Origin: CAYJAY01 sp964368445
Lineage (GTDB): Bacteria; Bacillota; Clostridia; Oscillospirales; Ruminococcaceae
Assembly: GCA_964368445.1 (NCBI GenBank)
Contig: CAYJAY010000006.1
Span: 1 to 64,000, forward strand
Direction: 5' to 3'
Length of the DNA stretch: 64,000 nt
Part shown: positions 18,053 to 26,936 of the stretch, piece by piece
How the letters are laid out: each line of letters begins with the position of its first letter
How positions within the stretch are numbered: position 1 is the first letter of the stretch
Program-made: the position numbers and the translations under genes
The notes under the pieces: generated by a model
Seen by the model: the letters and a program-made list of their open reading frames with translations, nothing else
What the model was told of the DNA's origin: nothing
Database searches by the model: none

Positions 18053-18313
18053 ATGAAACAAGTTACACTTTTTATAAAGGCAAACTGCCCACATTGCAAA
18101 AGGGCTTTAGCTTGGCAAGAGGAACTTTTTTCAGAGTCCCCCGAGTTTAAAAACATCGAGATTAAACTCATAGACGAAGACAAGCAATCGAGTTTTGCAA
18201 ATAGTTTTGATTATTTCTATGTCCCGACATACTATATCGAGGGCGAAAAGGTTCACGAAGGGATAGCGAGCAAACAAAAGATTCAATCTGTGTTTGAAAA
18301 GGCGCTTGTGTAA
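18053..18313 (+). CDS. Glutaredoxin/thioredoxin-fold redox protein, CPHC
   Basis: A small 86-residue protein starting MKQVTLFIKANCPHC, with a CPHC active-site motif at about 12-15 and the cis-proline region YVPTYYIEG near 62-70. This is the thioredoxin fold of glutaredoxin-like NrdH/YruB proteins, likely a cytoplasmic dithiol reductant or sensor. The ATG at 18053 was chosen because AGAAAGGA precedes it by 12 bases. An in-frame ATG at 18041 directly abuts that site and is too close. The leader just upstream is almost identical to that of the gene ending at 44050. The downstream GT2 gene begins 3 bases after the stop. Confidence 0.85.
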   Translation: MKQVTLFIKANCPHCKRALAWQEELFSESPEFKNIEIKLIDEDKQSSFANSFDYFYVPTYYIEGEKVHEGIASKQKIQSVFEKALV

Positions 18314-18316
18314 CAA

Positions 18317-19261
18317 ATGGAAACAAACAAACCTTTGGTGTCTGTGGTTCTTGCAACGTTCAACAGCGAAAAACATCTCGAGGAACTTCTCGATTCAATA
18401 GTTAACCAAACTTTTGGCGATTTCGAGCTTGTGGTGCGAGACGATGTTTCGCGCGACAAAACGCTTGAAATTATCGAACGATATATAAAAAAGGACGGTC
18501 GAATTCGGCTTGTTCCAAACTCTGTTCCAAGTGGCAGCGCCGCGGGGAATTTTTTTAAGTTGTTAAACGTCGAGTTAAACGGACGATATGTCATGTGTGC
18601 CGACGCGGACGATGTTTGGCTTGAAACCAAAATCGAAAAAACACTTGAACTTATGCAAAAAAGCGAACAACGGTTTGGGGAAAAGACCCCAATTTTGGTA
18701 CACACCGACCTTTCGGTGGTAGACCAAAACCTTGATATAATAGCAAAATCTATGTTTAAATACGAAAAGATTTCTGCCGAACGAAAAAGTTTTAAAAACT
18801 ATATAAGCCAAAACAACGTCACGGGTTGCACCATGATGGTTAACAGGGCGCTTTTACGGTTTGCCGTTCCGCGCCCAAAAAAAGCCGTTATGCACGATTG
18901 GTGGCTTGCGCTTTGTGCGGCGCAGTTTGGCGAAATTGCGTTTCTCGACCTGCCGACAATCCTCTATCGTCAACACGGAAACAACCAAGTTGGAGCATAC
19001 GACGCAAACGATCTTGTGTTGTCCGCAAAAAAACTTTCAAACAAACAAAAGATGAAAGCAATTTATCTTTCGATGTTCCGCCAAGCCGGCGAGTTTGCCG
19101 AAAGGTTCGGGTATCTCATGACCGAAGGGGACGTAAAACTCGCGGTAAAATATGCCGAATTTGAACAGCTTTCGAAGCCTAGGAAAATTTTGCGCATAAT
19201 AACGAGAGGATACTATAAGAATACGTTGCTTAGGAATATTGGGCAGTTTATTGTTATTTAA
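18317..19261 (+). CDS. Family 2 glycosyltransferase
   Basis: A 314-residue GT-A fold enzyme. The N-terminus reads VSVVLATFNSEKHLEELLDS (about 8-27), followed by VVRDDVSRDKT (about 40-50) and the metal/nucleotide DxD element in CADADDVWLETK (about 93-104). Later DWWLALCAA (about 193-201) and the catalytic-region RQHGNNQVGAY match rhamnosyl-like GT2 enzymes. It is cytoplasmic or membrane-associated. It follows the thioredoxin-fold gene by 3 bases, probably in one transcript. Proximity to the divergent glycan locus suggests it adds a sugar to the same surface polymer. No clear Shine-Dalgarno site precedes the ATG. Confidence 0.9.
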   Translation: METNKPLVSVVLATFNSEKHLEELLDSIVNQTFGDFELVVRDDVSRDKTLEIIERYIKKDGRIRLVPNSVPSGSAAGNFFKLLNVELNGRYVMCADADDVWLETKIEKTLELMQKSEQRFGEKTPILVHTDLSVVDQNLDIIAKSMFKYEKISAERKSFKNYISQNNVTGCTMMVNRALLRFAVPRPKKAVMHDWWLALCAAQFGEIAFLDLPTILYRQHGNNQVGAYDANDLVLSAKKLSNKQKMKAIYLSMFRQAGEFAERFGYLMTEGDVKLAVKYAEFEQLSKPRKILRIITRGYYKNTLLRNIGQFIVI

Positions 19262-19267
19262 TGCGAT

Positions 19268-19302
19268 TTTAATTCGCAATGCGTAATTCGTAATGCGTAA
19301 TT
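19268..19302. repeat. GTAATTC/GTAATGC heptamer array
   Basis: About four imperfect copies of GTAATKC beginning a few bases after the stop codon of the GT2 gene. This is the complement of the GAATTAC array before addB. Confidence 0.75.
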
Positions 19303-19372
19303 AAGGTGTCGCCGTTCGGCGACGAATTAAAATAATTTAATTTGCGACTTTGTGAAAGAAAGGAGCAGAAAA

Positions 19373-20488
19373 ATGAAAACAAAACAGATTTTGATATTTT
19401 TATCGCTCTGCTTGTTACTGTTTCTTTTGTTTTCGGCTTGTGGCAATTCGCAACCCGCCGCCGAGCTTTTAGAGGACGACACGCAAACAAAAGAGGAACA
19501 AGCCGTTCCCCCTGTGAATGCCAAGATAGTCTTCCAGCTAAATTATATATCTGTGCGAAGTCTTACTCATTTTGAAACGGGGGCATACTACGGAGCAAGG
19601 GGCACAATAGACAACCCTTTCGGTCACATTTTATATATCGATTTTGAAACAAAAAAAGTTTCGGTCACCCAAAACACCGAACTTGAAAAAGTCTTAGACA
19701 CCTATTTTTTCACCGATGAAAACTATCTCTATTATGTAAGGTTCGACGGGCATAATATTGTTTTGTATCGTGCGTCTTTAGAGGGCGAAAACGCCGTTGC
19801 GTTGTCCTATCCCGAGATCCCTTTTCAAAGCAAATTTATAGTATCGGACGAAAACGGTTGTCTTTATATGGAGTTTTACAACGGAAACGACTACAATGAA
19901 CTTGTTAAGTTTGATTTTAACAACATGAATCAAGAGGTTGTCTATTCAAACTACGGCCCTCCTTTTCACATAACCGGGGTGAGGGACGGAAAAATTCTTC
20001 TCTCGCAAAAGACTGAAAACAGCCTGCATTGCCATGAATACGACATAGCGAACAATTCCACAACCACCATAGGTGTTTTGTCAAGCGACGAGACGTTTGG
20101 ACACAAAAGATATCGCCTGTTGGATAACGACGTATATACGTGGTTGCAACCTAACCAACATTTTATCGACAACTACACAAACACACAATATATGCTAAGC
20201 GATAGACCACATGGCTTTTTTGAAGGGGTTATATTAACTGCAAGTAATATAGACACAGGCGAAACATATGAAATCAAACTGAAAAATACCGACATTCCGT
20301 TTTATTCTGTTGTGCCGTTATCGGCCACCGAGGATTTTTTTATAGTCATAGCGGACTACTACAAAACGAATAGTTTCGCGGACGTACCGATTTTTGGATA
20401 TATCCCAAAACAAGATTACGACAACGGTTTTTATAATGTAACACCGTTCGACTACGGGGATATATTAAACACGATTTTCGCCGAATGA
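19373..20488 (+). CDS. Hypothetical lipoprotein
   Basis: Not recognised. The protein of 371 residues starts with a lipoprotein signal: a basic MKTKQ, a hydrophobic core to about 20, and the lipobox FSAC with the acylated cysteine near 23. The mature part shows repeated beta-strand patterns (YYVRFDGHNIVLYRASLEGE, LVKFDFNNMNQEVVY, KILLSQKTEN), like the DUF5050 or beta-propeller-type lipoproteins of clostridia that read out as blades. The ATG at 19373 follows AAAGGAG. The context does not reveal a partner. Confidence 0.82.
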   Translation: MKTKQILIFLSLCLLLFLLFSACGNSQPAAELLEDDTQTKEEQAVPPVNAKIVFQLNYISVRSLTHFETGAYYGARGTIDNPFGHILYIDFETKKVSVTQNTELEKVLDTYFFTDENYLYYVRFDGHNIVLYRASLEGENAVALSYPEIPFQSKFIVSDENGCLYMEFYNGNDYNELVKFDFNNMNQEVVYSNYGPPFHITGVRDGKILLSQKTENSLHCHEYDIANNSTTTIGVLSSDETFGHKRYRLLDNDVYTWLQPNQHFIDNYTNTQYMLSDRPHGFFEGVILTASNIDTGETYEIKLKNTDIPFYSVVPLSATEDFFIVIADYYKTNSFADVPIFGYIPKQDYDNGFYNVTPFDYGDILNTIFAE

Positions 20489-21050
20489 CAGAAATAACGG
20501 CAAATCGTCCAAACCGGCAAAAGCTAAGCTTTGAGCAGAGCCCTTGCCCTACGAACGTAATTTGAAAAATAGGTGTAGTATCTTGTGTCATCCAAAAGTT
20601 TACAAACGCTATCGTTCTTTTTTGTCGGGTTCGGGCGACGTGGAAACCCTCTCAGTCACTTCGTGACAGTCTCTCCAATTTGAAAACCTTTGGTTTTCAA
20701 TATAGTGAGAGCCTTGGATTTTTCGCCCTTTTAGAGAGCACTTTTGGCTTTTCTCTTGCCTCTCACTTTGGGAGAGGTGCCGGTCGCAACCGGCGGAGAG
20801 GGCAAGAAGTGAAGTCATACCTGTTGTAAAGTTTTAGATTTCACAACGTAGTAGGGGAGGCAACGCCAACAAAGTTGGCTTTTCCCCCTCCCGCAAATAT
20901 AGCCACGAAGTGTCTCACAATAATTACGCATTACGCATTACGAATTACGAATTACGAATTACGAATTACGCATTATGAATTACGAATTACGCATTATGAA
21001 TTACGAATTAACAAAGCTTTTCAATTAATTATTTAATTATATAAAGATAA
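20489..21050. repeat. Intergenic repeat block before rnfC
   Basis: About 560 bases without a supported gene. Contents in order: a GTAGGGCAAGGGC element (complement of 20540-20553); a block at about 20625-20820 with inverted-repeat words such as GTCACTTCGTGAC, GAAAACCTTTGGTTTTC and CGGTCGCAACCG; a palindrome-poor G/C-rich segment GTAGGGGAGG at 20851; and a long array of ATTACGA/ATTACGC heptamers at 20922-21010. A reading frame on the minus strand (20609-20818) lies wholly in the palindromic block and is not credible. Confidence 0.6.
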
Positions 21051-21065
21051 AAGGAGGATAAACGT

Positions 21066-22391
21066 TTGGGAGTTGAATTTTTAAAAGCTCCGAGGCTTAG
21101 GGGGGTTAACACCCCACACAGGAAATACACCGGGGAGGAAACAACCGGAAAACTTGTTGCGCCCGTAATCGTTATGATACCGGTTACGCAACATATCGGC
21201 GCGCCGGCAGAGGTTGCGGTTAACGTTGGCGACGAGGTTTTTGTCGGAACTGTTATTGCAAAACCGACAGGCTTTGTGAGCGTTCCCACACATTCTTCGG
21301 TTAGCGGTGTTGTTAAAGGCATCTCGGACATCATGTTTCCGGACGGCTCTAATCGTCCAACCGTCACTATCGAAAGCGACGGGAAATTTAAACTAGACCC
21401 CGATATTAAACCGCCTGTCGTTGAAACCGCCGAAGATCTTGTAAACGCTGTTGCGGCTTCCGGTTTGATTGGCCTTGGCGGAGCAGGGTTTCCGACCCAC
21501 GTCAAACTGTCGCCCCCAAAAGACAAACCAAAACCCGACTATCTCGTTATCAACGGCGCGGAATGTGAACCATATATCACAAGCGACTACAGAACAATGA
21601 TTGAACAAGGCGACGAGATCTTTGAAGGGATTATGACGGTAAAGAAATATCTCAACATTGAAAACGTTGTTATTGGAATTGAAAGCAACAAACCAAACGC
21701 CATTTTATATCTAAAAAAATTGTTTGAAAACGAAAAAAATGTCCAAGTCATGTCGCTTAAATCAAGCTATCCGCAAGGAGCGGAAAAGGTTTTAATCGCG
21801 ACGACGACAGGCAGAGCCGTCCCAATGGGCGGGCTTCCGCTTGACGCGGGTTGTATCGTTTTAAACGTAACGACGATAGCTTTCATAGCCAAATATTTAA
21901 GAAGCGGTATTCCGCTTGTCAGCAAACGGGTTACCGTTGCGGGCGGCGCGGTTGGTGCTCCCGGGAACTATCTTGTTCCGATAGGGACGACGATAAGAAA
22001 AGTTTTTGAAGATTGTAGCGTAGACCTTGACAGTTGTGAAAGAATTCTTCTTGGCGGCCCTATGATGGGAATTGCTCTTTATACAAAAGACTTTCCTGTC
22101 CTTAAGACAACCAACGCAGTTTTGGGACTTACTTCGAAAGAACTCGGGCACATTCTCGACACCCCATGTATCCATTGCGGAAGGTGTGCCGACAGATGTC
22201 CTATGCAGCTTTCTCCTGTCGAAATCGAACTTGCCTTCAGGCGTTCCGACGCTTCGGAATGCGAAAAACTTTTTGTTATGAACTGTATCGAATGTGGCTG
22301 TTGTACATTTACATGTCCCGCAAAAAGACCTTTGACGCAAAACATGCGTCTTTCTAAAAATCTTGTGAGAAAGGCGGGAGCTAAAAAATGA
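21066..22391 (+). CDS. rnfC: Rnf complex subunit C
   Basis: RnfC is the peripheral subunit that binds NADH and passes electrons within the ferredoxin:NAD+ oxidoreductase that pumps Na+ or H+. The 441-residue protein has GLGGAGFPTHVK (about 138-149) for the flavin/NADH fold, GAECEPYITSDYR (about 162-174), and two 4Fe-4S motifs: CIHCGRCADRCP near 365-376 and CIECGCCTFTCP near 405-416. The start is TTG, supported by AAGGAGG eight bases upstream. It overlaps rnfD by 4 bases. First gene of a six-gene cluster in the canonical order C-D-G-E-A-B. Confidence 0.97.
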   Translation: MGVEFLKAPRLRGVNTPHRKYTGEETTGKLVAPVIVMIPVTQHIGAPAEVAVNVGDEVFVGTVIAKPTGFVSVPTHSSVSGVVKGISDIMFPDGSNRPTVTIESDGKFKLDPDIKPPVVETAEDLVNAVAASGLIGLGGAGFPTHVKLSPPKDKPKPDYLVINGAECEPYITSDYRTMIEQGDEIFEGIMTVKKYLNIENVVIGIESNKPNAILYLKKLFENEKNVQVMSLKSSYPQGAEKVLIATTTGRAVPMGGLPLDAGCIVLNVTTIAFIAKYLRSGIPLVSKRVTVAGGAVGAPGNYLVPIGTTIRKVFEDCSVDLDSCERILLGGPMMGIALYTKDFPVLKTTNAVLGLTSKELGHILDTPCIHCGRCADRCPMQLSPVEIELAFRRSDASECEKLFVMNCIECGCCTFTCPAKRPLTQNMRLSKNLVRKAGAKK

Positions 22392-23332
22392 AACGTCCTT
22401 TAACCGTTGTTTCTTCTCCACACATATCCACACCCGACAGCACCGATAAAATAATGATGAAAGTCGCTTTGGCACTTGTGCCGGCCGGCCTTATGTCTAT
22501 CTATTGGTATGGCATACGCGCCGCGCTTGTAATCGCTGTTGCGATTGCGTCGTGTGTACTTTTTGAATATCTCTGGTGTCGTTTGATGAAAAAACCATCA
22601 ACACTTTGGGATTTTTCCGCCGTCGTAACCGGCATACTCCTCGCGTTTAACATTCCGTCAACGATACCCCTTTGGATGGTGCTTGTCGGAAGTTTTGTCT
22701 CAATAATTATAATTAAACAACTTTTTGGCGGCCTTGGTTGCAACTTTGTTAACCCCGCTCTTGCCGGACGTGTTACTATGGCGCTTTCGTTCCCCGCCGC
22801 CATGACAAACTACGGCTATCCCGAAAACGTCCCCGACGCCCTTTCGGGCGCTACCCCTCTTGCGCTAATGCGCGAGGGCGCAATTGGCGGAACAGACTAT
22901 TTTGTTGAAATTCTTCTCGGAAACCGCTGGGATATCATCGGCGCAGGTTGTACGCTGGCGCTTTTGGCCGGTGGCATATATCTCATGTTAACAAAGGTTA
23001 TTAAGCCGACAATCCCCCTTGTTTATATCGGTTCAACGTTTGTTTTGTTGATGCTTTTTGGCAATACGTCGGCTTTGCTTTCAATCATAAGCGGCGGACT
23101 TATTCTTGGAGCGTTCTTCATGGCAACCGACTACGTAACATCGCCGTACACCGACAAAGGCAAAGTTATCTTTGCAATAGGCCTTGGACTTTTAACGGCG
23201 GTTTTAAGAACCTATTCCAACATGACCGAGGGCGTGTCGTTCGCTATTCTTATAATGAACCTTTTAGTTCCGTATATAAACGACCTCACAAGACGCAGAC
23301 CGTTTGGGGAGGTGAAAAAAAATGAAAAATAA
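22388..23332 (+). CDS. rnfD: Rnf complex subunit D
   Basis: Membrane subunit with covalent FMN. The 314-residue protein has about 9-10 membrane segments. DALSGATPLALM (about 149-160) contains the flavinylation sequence D-x-x-S-G-A-T, where ApbE attaches FMN to the threonine. FVNPALAGRV (about 119-128) is also family-typical. The ATG overlaps the rnfC stop as ATGA, and the 3' end overlaps rnfG by 11 bases. No apbE gene lies in the window, so the FMN transferase must be elsewhere. Confidence 0.96.
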   Translation: MKRPLTVVSSPHISTPDSTDKIMMKVALALVPAGLMSIYWYGIRAALVIAVAIASCVLFEYLWCRLMKKPSTLWDFSAVVTGILLAFNIPSTIPLWMVLVGSFVSIIIIKQLFGGLGCNFVNPALAGRVTMALSFPAAMTNYGYPENVPDALSGATPLALMREGAIGGTDYFVEILLGNRWDIIGAGCTLALLAGGIYLMLTKVIKPTIPLVYIGSTFVLLMLFGNTSALLSIISGGLILGAFFMATDYVTSPYTDKGKVIFAIGLGLLTAVLRTYSNMTEGVSFAILIMNLLVPYINDLTRRRPFGEVKKNEK

Positions 23333-24785
23333 TTTCTTTAAAGATAATGTAATGCCGGTTTTGGTGCTCGCCTCCATCTGTTTGGTGGTGTCTGCCGCGC
23401 TTGGCTTCACAAACTCTATAACCGCGCCGATAATCGACGCAAACAAAAACGCCGCGGCTGTCGCGGCAAGAACCCAGCTTATCCCCGAAGCGAAAAGTTT
23501 CACCGAGATTGAAACAGACATTCCAAACGTCATCTCGATACACGAAGGAAGCGACGGAACGGGATATATAATCGTAGCGTCGTCCAAAGGATATGGCGGA
23601 AACGTCGTTGCGACGTGTGCCGTTGACGTGAGCGGAAAACTTATAGGCCTTCTCGTGGACACCTCGACCGAGACGGTCGGAATTGGCTCAAGAGCTTCGG
23701 AACCCGAATATATCGAACAATATCTAAACGCCGCAAGTCCTGCCGATGTCGATTTGATTTCGGGGGTAACGCTAACAACAAGAGCACTTAAAACGGCGGT
23801 TTTGTCTGCTGTTTCATATCTTTCGGATGTTGACATAACGGTTGAAGAGGAAGCTCCAAAACCCGAAACGCCGGCAGTTTTGACCGAAACAGAGATCAAA
23901 GAACTTCTCGTGCCCGAAGCGACTTCTCATCTAGATATGGAACCCAACAACCAAAACATAAACTCGATTAGAGAGTATCGAAACGACACCGATGTTTGGT
24001 ATGTGGTTGAAACATCGGCAAGAGGTTACGGCGGAGACATAGTCGTCACCACTGCTTTTGAACAAGGCGAAACGCCAACGATTACCGGCCTTTATATCGA
24101 CAGCTCGACCGAGACGATTGGAATTGGCACACGGGTTTCGGAACCTGAATTTTTGGAGCAGTTTGTCGGACAGCAAAACCTAACCGAGGTAGATGTCGAT
24201 GTTCTCGCGGGAGCGACGATTTCAAGCAACGCCGTCAAAAAGGCTGTGGAGTTTGCGTTTTCTGCCTTTTACGAGACGTCGACAACCGAACCACAACCCG
24301 AGGAACCACAACCCGAGGAACCACAACCCGAAGAGCAACAACCCGAACAACCGGAACAACCCGAAACACAAGAGCCCGACAACAGCCCCGAACAGCTTAT
24401 TCCGCAAGCAACGGAATTTTCCGAAATCTCGGTTGAATCGGATACTATTGTTTCGATATTAAAAGCAAACGACGACTTAGGATATGTCATAACAACGAAA
24501 TCGAGAGGTTACGGCGGAGATATCGTTGCGACGTGTGCGGTTGACATGAGCGGAAAACTTATCGGGCTTCATGTCGACAGTTCGACCGAAACCGTAGGCA
24601 TCGGCTCAAAAGTTTCAAATCCAGAATATATCGAACAATATCTTAACGCGCAAAACCCCGCCGACGTTGACGCGGTTGCCGGGGCGACAATCTCGAGCAG
24701 AGCGCTTCAAAAAGCTATAAGCGAAGCGGTTTCGCTCGTAACTGATAACAGCGAAAAACTTGAAGGGGAGGGAACAGTTCAATGA
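23322..24785 (+). CDS. rnfG: Rnf complex subunit G with three tandem FMN-binding domains
   Basis: RnfG normally has about 200 residues with one covalent FMN; this one has 487 residues. After one membrane segment (about 10-30) come three FMN_bind domains. Each has a GYGG element and a D-x-x-x-G-x-T acceptor: DLISGVT near 143-149, DVLAGAT near 292-298 and DAVAGAT near 450-456. The first has Val for the usual Ala; the others have Ala for Ser. Domains 1 and 3 are very similar even at DNA level, which points to recent duplication. A Glu/Pro/Gln-rich linker built on 15-bp repeats (24290-24335) joins domains 2 and 3. The protein is predicted outside the membrane. Confidence 0.93.
   Translation: MKNNFFKDNVMPVLVLASICLVVSAALGFTNSITAPIIDANKNAAAVAARTQLIPEAKSFTEIETDIPNVISIHEGSDGTGYIIVASSKGYGGNVVATCAVDVSGKLIGLLVDTSTETVGIGSRASEPEYIEQYLNAASPADVDLISGVTLTTRALKTAVLSAVSYLSDVDITVEEEAPKPETPAVLTETEIKELLVPEATSHLDMEPNNQNINSIREYRNDTDVWYVVETSARGYGGDIVVTTAFEQGETPTITGLYIDSSTETIGIGTRVSEPEFLEQFVGQQNLTEVDVDVLAGATISSNAVKKAVEFAFSAFYETSTTEPQPEEPQPEEPQPEEQQPEQPEQPETQEPDNSPEQLIPQATEFSEISVESDTIVSILKANDDLGYVITTKSRGYGGDIVATCAVDMSGKLIGLHVDSSTETVGIGSKVSNPEYIEQYLNAQNPADVDAVAGATISSRALQKAISEAVSLVTDNSEKLEGEGTVQ
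24290..24345 (+). repeat. 15-bp tandem repeat encoding the RnfG linker
   Basis: Units of CCACAACCCGAGGAA, about three and a half copies with variants, encode P-Q-P-E-E repeats between FMN-binding domains 2 and 3. Further degenerate P-E-Q units extend to about 24375. Confidence 0.9.
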
Positions 24786-25465
24786 GTAAATTTTCTTTAA
24801 TAACAAACGGCATTTTAAAAGATAACCCCGTTTTAAAACTAATTCTCGGAACCTGTCCGACCCTTGCGGTTACGGTTACCGTCATGGGCGGTGTCGGAAT
24901 GGGCCTTGCCGCCACATTTGTTTTAATCGGTTCTAACGTTGTTATTGCAATGCTTCGCAAGGTTATCCCCGACAAGGTTAGAATACCGTGTTTTATAACG
25001 GTTATTGCGACGTTTGTCACGATAGTAATGATGCTAGTAGAGGCGTTTTTGCCCGATTTGCACAGCGCGCTTGGAATCTTTCTTCCGCTTATCGTGGTTA
25101 ACTGTATAATCCTTGGACGCGCCGAGATGTTCGCAAGCAAAAACACAGTTCTCGACAGTTTCCTAGACGCAATTGGAATGGGCGCAGGGTTCACCCTCAC
25201 CCTTTTCCTAATGGGAACTATCCGCGAAGTCATAGGTTCGGGAACGTGGTTTGGAATTCGCGTAATACCGGAAGAGTACGCGGTTGGCATTTTGACAATG
25301 ACACCCGGCGGATTTTTCACCTATGGTATATTAATAGCCGTCCTTGCGGCATTTTTGGCACACATCGGAAAACCTGTTAAGTTTAAAGCCACCGGCGGCG
25401 GTTGCGGAGCTTGTGGCGGTGGTTGCAAAAAATGCGACACAGCAGAAAACGGAGGTGACAAATAA
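24782..25465 (+). CDS. rnfE: Rnf complex subunit E with Cys-rich tail
   Basis: Membrane subunit of the Rnf pump, paralogous to RnfA; the RnfA/E pair holds a membrane-embedded iron-sulfur centre. The 227-residue protein has six hydrophobic segments and the conserved LGTCPTLAVT (about 21-30) and LPLIVVNCIILGRAE (about 100-114) half-motifs carrying the cysteines. Beyond the last helix it has an extra 25-residue tail, GGGCGACGGGCKKCD (about 203-217), with four cysteines, which could bind a metal or cluster. The ATG overlaps rnfG by 4 bases and the stop overlaps the rnfA start. Confidence 0.95.
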   Translation: MSKFSLITNGILKDNPVLKLILGTCPTLAVTVTVMGGVGMGLAATFVLIGSNVVIAMLRKVIPDKVRIPCFITVIATFVTIVMMLVEAFLPDLHSALGIFLPLIVVNCIILGRAEMFASKNTVLDSFLDAIGMGAGFTLTLFLMGTIREVIGSGTWFGIRVIPEEYAVGILTMTPGGFFTYGILIAVLAAFLAHIGKPVKFKATGGGCGACGGGCKKCDTAENGGDK

Positions 25466-26067
25466 TGAGTGCTCAAGATTTAATGATTATTCTGTTCACG
25501 ATGATATTAACCGAAAACTATGTTTTAATCCAGTTTCTCGGAATATGTCCGTTCCTTGGCGTTTCAAAAAGTTTCAGCTCTTCAATAGGAATGAGCGGAG
25601 CAGTTATATTTGTTATGACGCTAGCTTCCGCCGTTACATTTGTTATATACAACACTCTTTTGGGTCCATACGGCCTTGACTATATGTCCACGATAGTTTT
25701 TATCTTGGTCATAGCTTCACTCGTTCAGTTGGTTGAACTTATCCTTAAAAAGTTTATCCCTCCTCTTTATCGTTCGCTTGGAATATACCTTCCGCTTATA
25801 ACGACAAACTGTGCGGTTTTGGCGGTTACGCTTCTAAACATCGAAACGGAAAAAGGATACGGCTTTATCGAGGCGATAACAAGCGGAATAGGCGCGGGTC
25901 TTGGTTTCATGCTCGCTATGGTACTTTTCACCGGCGTTCGCAAAACCCTTTCAAGGGCGAAACCCCCGAAATGTTTTGAAGGCCTTCCGATAACGCTCGT
26001 CGCGGCGGCTATAACCTCGCTTACGTTTATGGGATTTTCCGGCGTTGTCGAAAACATTTTTAACTAG
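25465..26067 (+). CDS. rnfA: Rnf complex subunit A
   Basis: Membrane subunit paired with RnfE. The 200-residue protein has six membrane segments and the two conserved half-motifs FLGICPFLGVS (about 24-34) and LPLITTNCAVL (about 108-118), whose cysteines ligate the intramembrane iron-sulfur centre. Its ATG overlaps the rnfE stop by one base, with GGAGGTG a few bases before. The length is normal for the family. Confidence 0.97.
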   Translation: MSAQDLMIILFTMILTENYVLIQFLGICPFLGVSKSFSSSIGMSGAVIFVMTLASAVTFVIYNTLLGPYGLDYMSTIVFILVIASLVQLVELILKKFIPPLYRSLGIYLPLITTNCAVLAVTLLNIETEKGYGFIEAITSGIGAGLGFMLAMVLFTGVRKTLSRAKPPKCFEGLPITLVAAAITSLTFMGFSGVVENIFN

Positions 26068-26085
26068 GAAGGGGTATTATTAAAC

Positions 26086-26889
26086 ATGAACGATCCTATT
26101 ATAAGCGCAATTTTAGTTTTGTTAATAGTCGGCGTTGTTTCGGCGATTGTTTTGGTCATAGCTTCTAAATTCCTTTTTGTCCCCAACGACGAAAGGGTTG
26201 ACAAACTTGTCGAAGTTCTCCCCTCCGCTAACTGCGGAGCTTGCGGATACGCAGGTTGCACAGACTATGCCGTCGCCGTTTCGGCGGGCACTGCCGAACT
26301 AGGGCTTTGCACCCCCGGCGGAAACAGCGTTTCGGCAGCAATGGCGGAGATTATGGGTGTTCCGCCCGTAAGCGTCGAGGCGAAAAGCGCCGTCGTACGT
26401 TGTCGGGGAAGCCTTGACGCCAGAACCGATAAATATGATTATGCCGGCGTTAAAAACTGTGCCGGCGCCGCCATGCTTTTCAAAGGAAGCTCGGCTTGTC
26501 CATACGGTTGTCTTGGTTACGGCGACTGTAAAACGGTTTGTGCGTTTGACGCGATAGTGGTTGAAAACGGCGTTGCGGTTATCGACAAACAAAACTGCAC
26601 AGGCTGTGGAATGTGTTCAAAGGTATGTCCGAAAGGCATTATCGAGATAAGACCTATGAAAGAGACCGCCGTTGTTCTTTGCGTTAACGCCGACAAAGGC
26701 GCTTTGACGAGAAAGACCTGTTCAAACGGTTGCATAGGCTGTACGAAATGTTTTAGGGTTTGCGAGTTTGGCGCGGTCACTATGAAAGACAACTTCGCAT
26801 ACATCGACCATGAAAAATGTACAGGTTGCGACAAATGCGTAGCCGGTTGCCCGACAAAGGCTATAGGCAAGATGATTGTAAGGGCGTAG
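26086..26889 (+). CDS. rnfB: Rnf complex subunit B, polyferredoxin
   Basis: Entry subunit that accepts electrons from reduced ferredoxin. The 267-residue protein has an N-terminal membrane helix (about 5-27), a Fe-S domain with NCGACGYAGC (about 48-57), and ferredoxin repeats CPYGCLGYGDC, CTGCGMCSKVCP, CIGCTKCFRVC and CTGCDKCVAGCP along the remainder. It is the last gene of the Rnf cluster, 18 bases after rnfA, with GGAAGGGG upstream. The arrangement supports energy conservation by ferredoxin oxidation in a strict anaerobe. Confidence 0.97.
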   Translation: MNDPIISAILVLLIVGVVSAIVLVIASKFLFVPNDERVDKLVEVLPSANCGACGYAGCTDYAVAVSAGTAELGLCTPGGNSVSAAMAEIMGVPPVSVEAKSAVVRCRGSLDARTDKYDYAGVKNCAGAAMLFKGSSACPYGCLGYGDCKTVCAFDAIVVENGVAVIDKQNCTGCGMCSKVCPKGIIEIRPMKETAVVLCVNADKGALTRKTCSNGCIGCTKCFRVCEFGAVTMKDNFAYIDHEKCTGCDKCVAGCPTKAIGKMIVRA

Positions 26890-26936
26890 ACATTTAAGCG
26901 TAGGGAACGACGCCCTCGTCGTTCCGCAATTTATTA

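Noticed and set aside
20609..20818. Small minus-strand protein before rnfC
   Set aside because: It lies entirely within a block of short palindromes, has no ribosome site, and resembles no protein.
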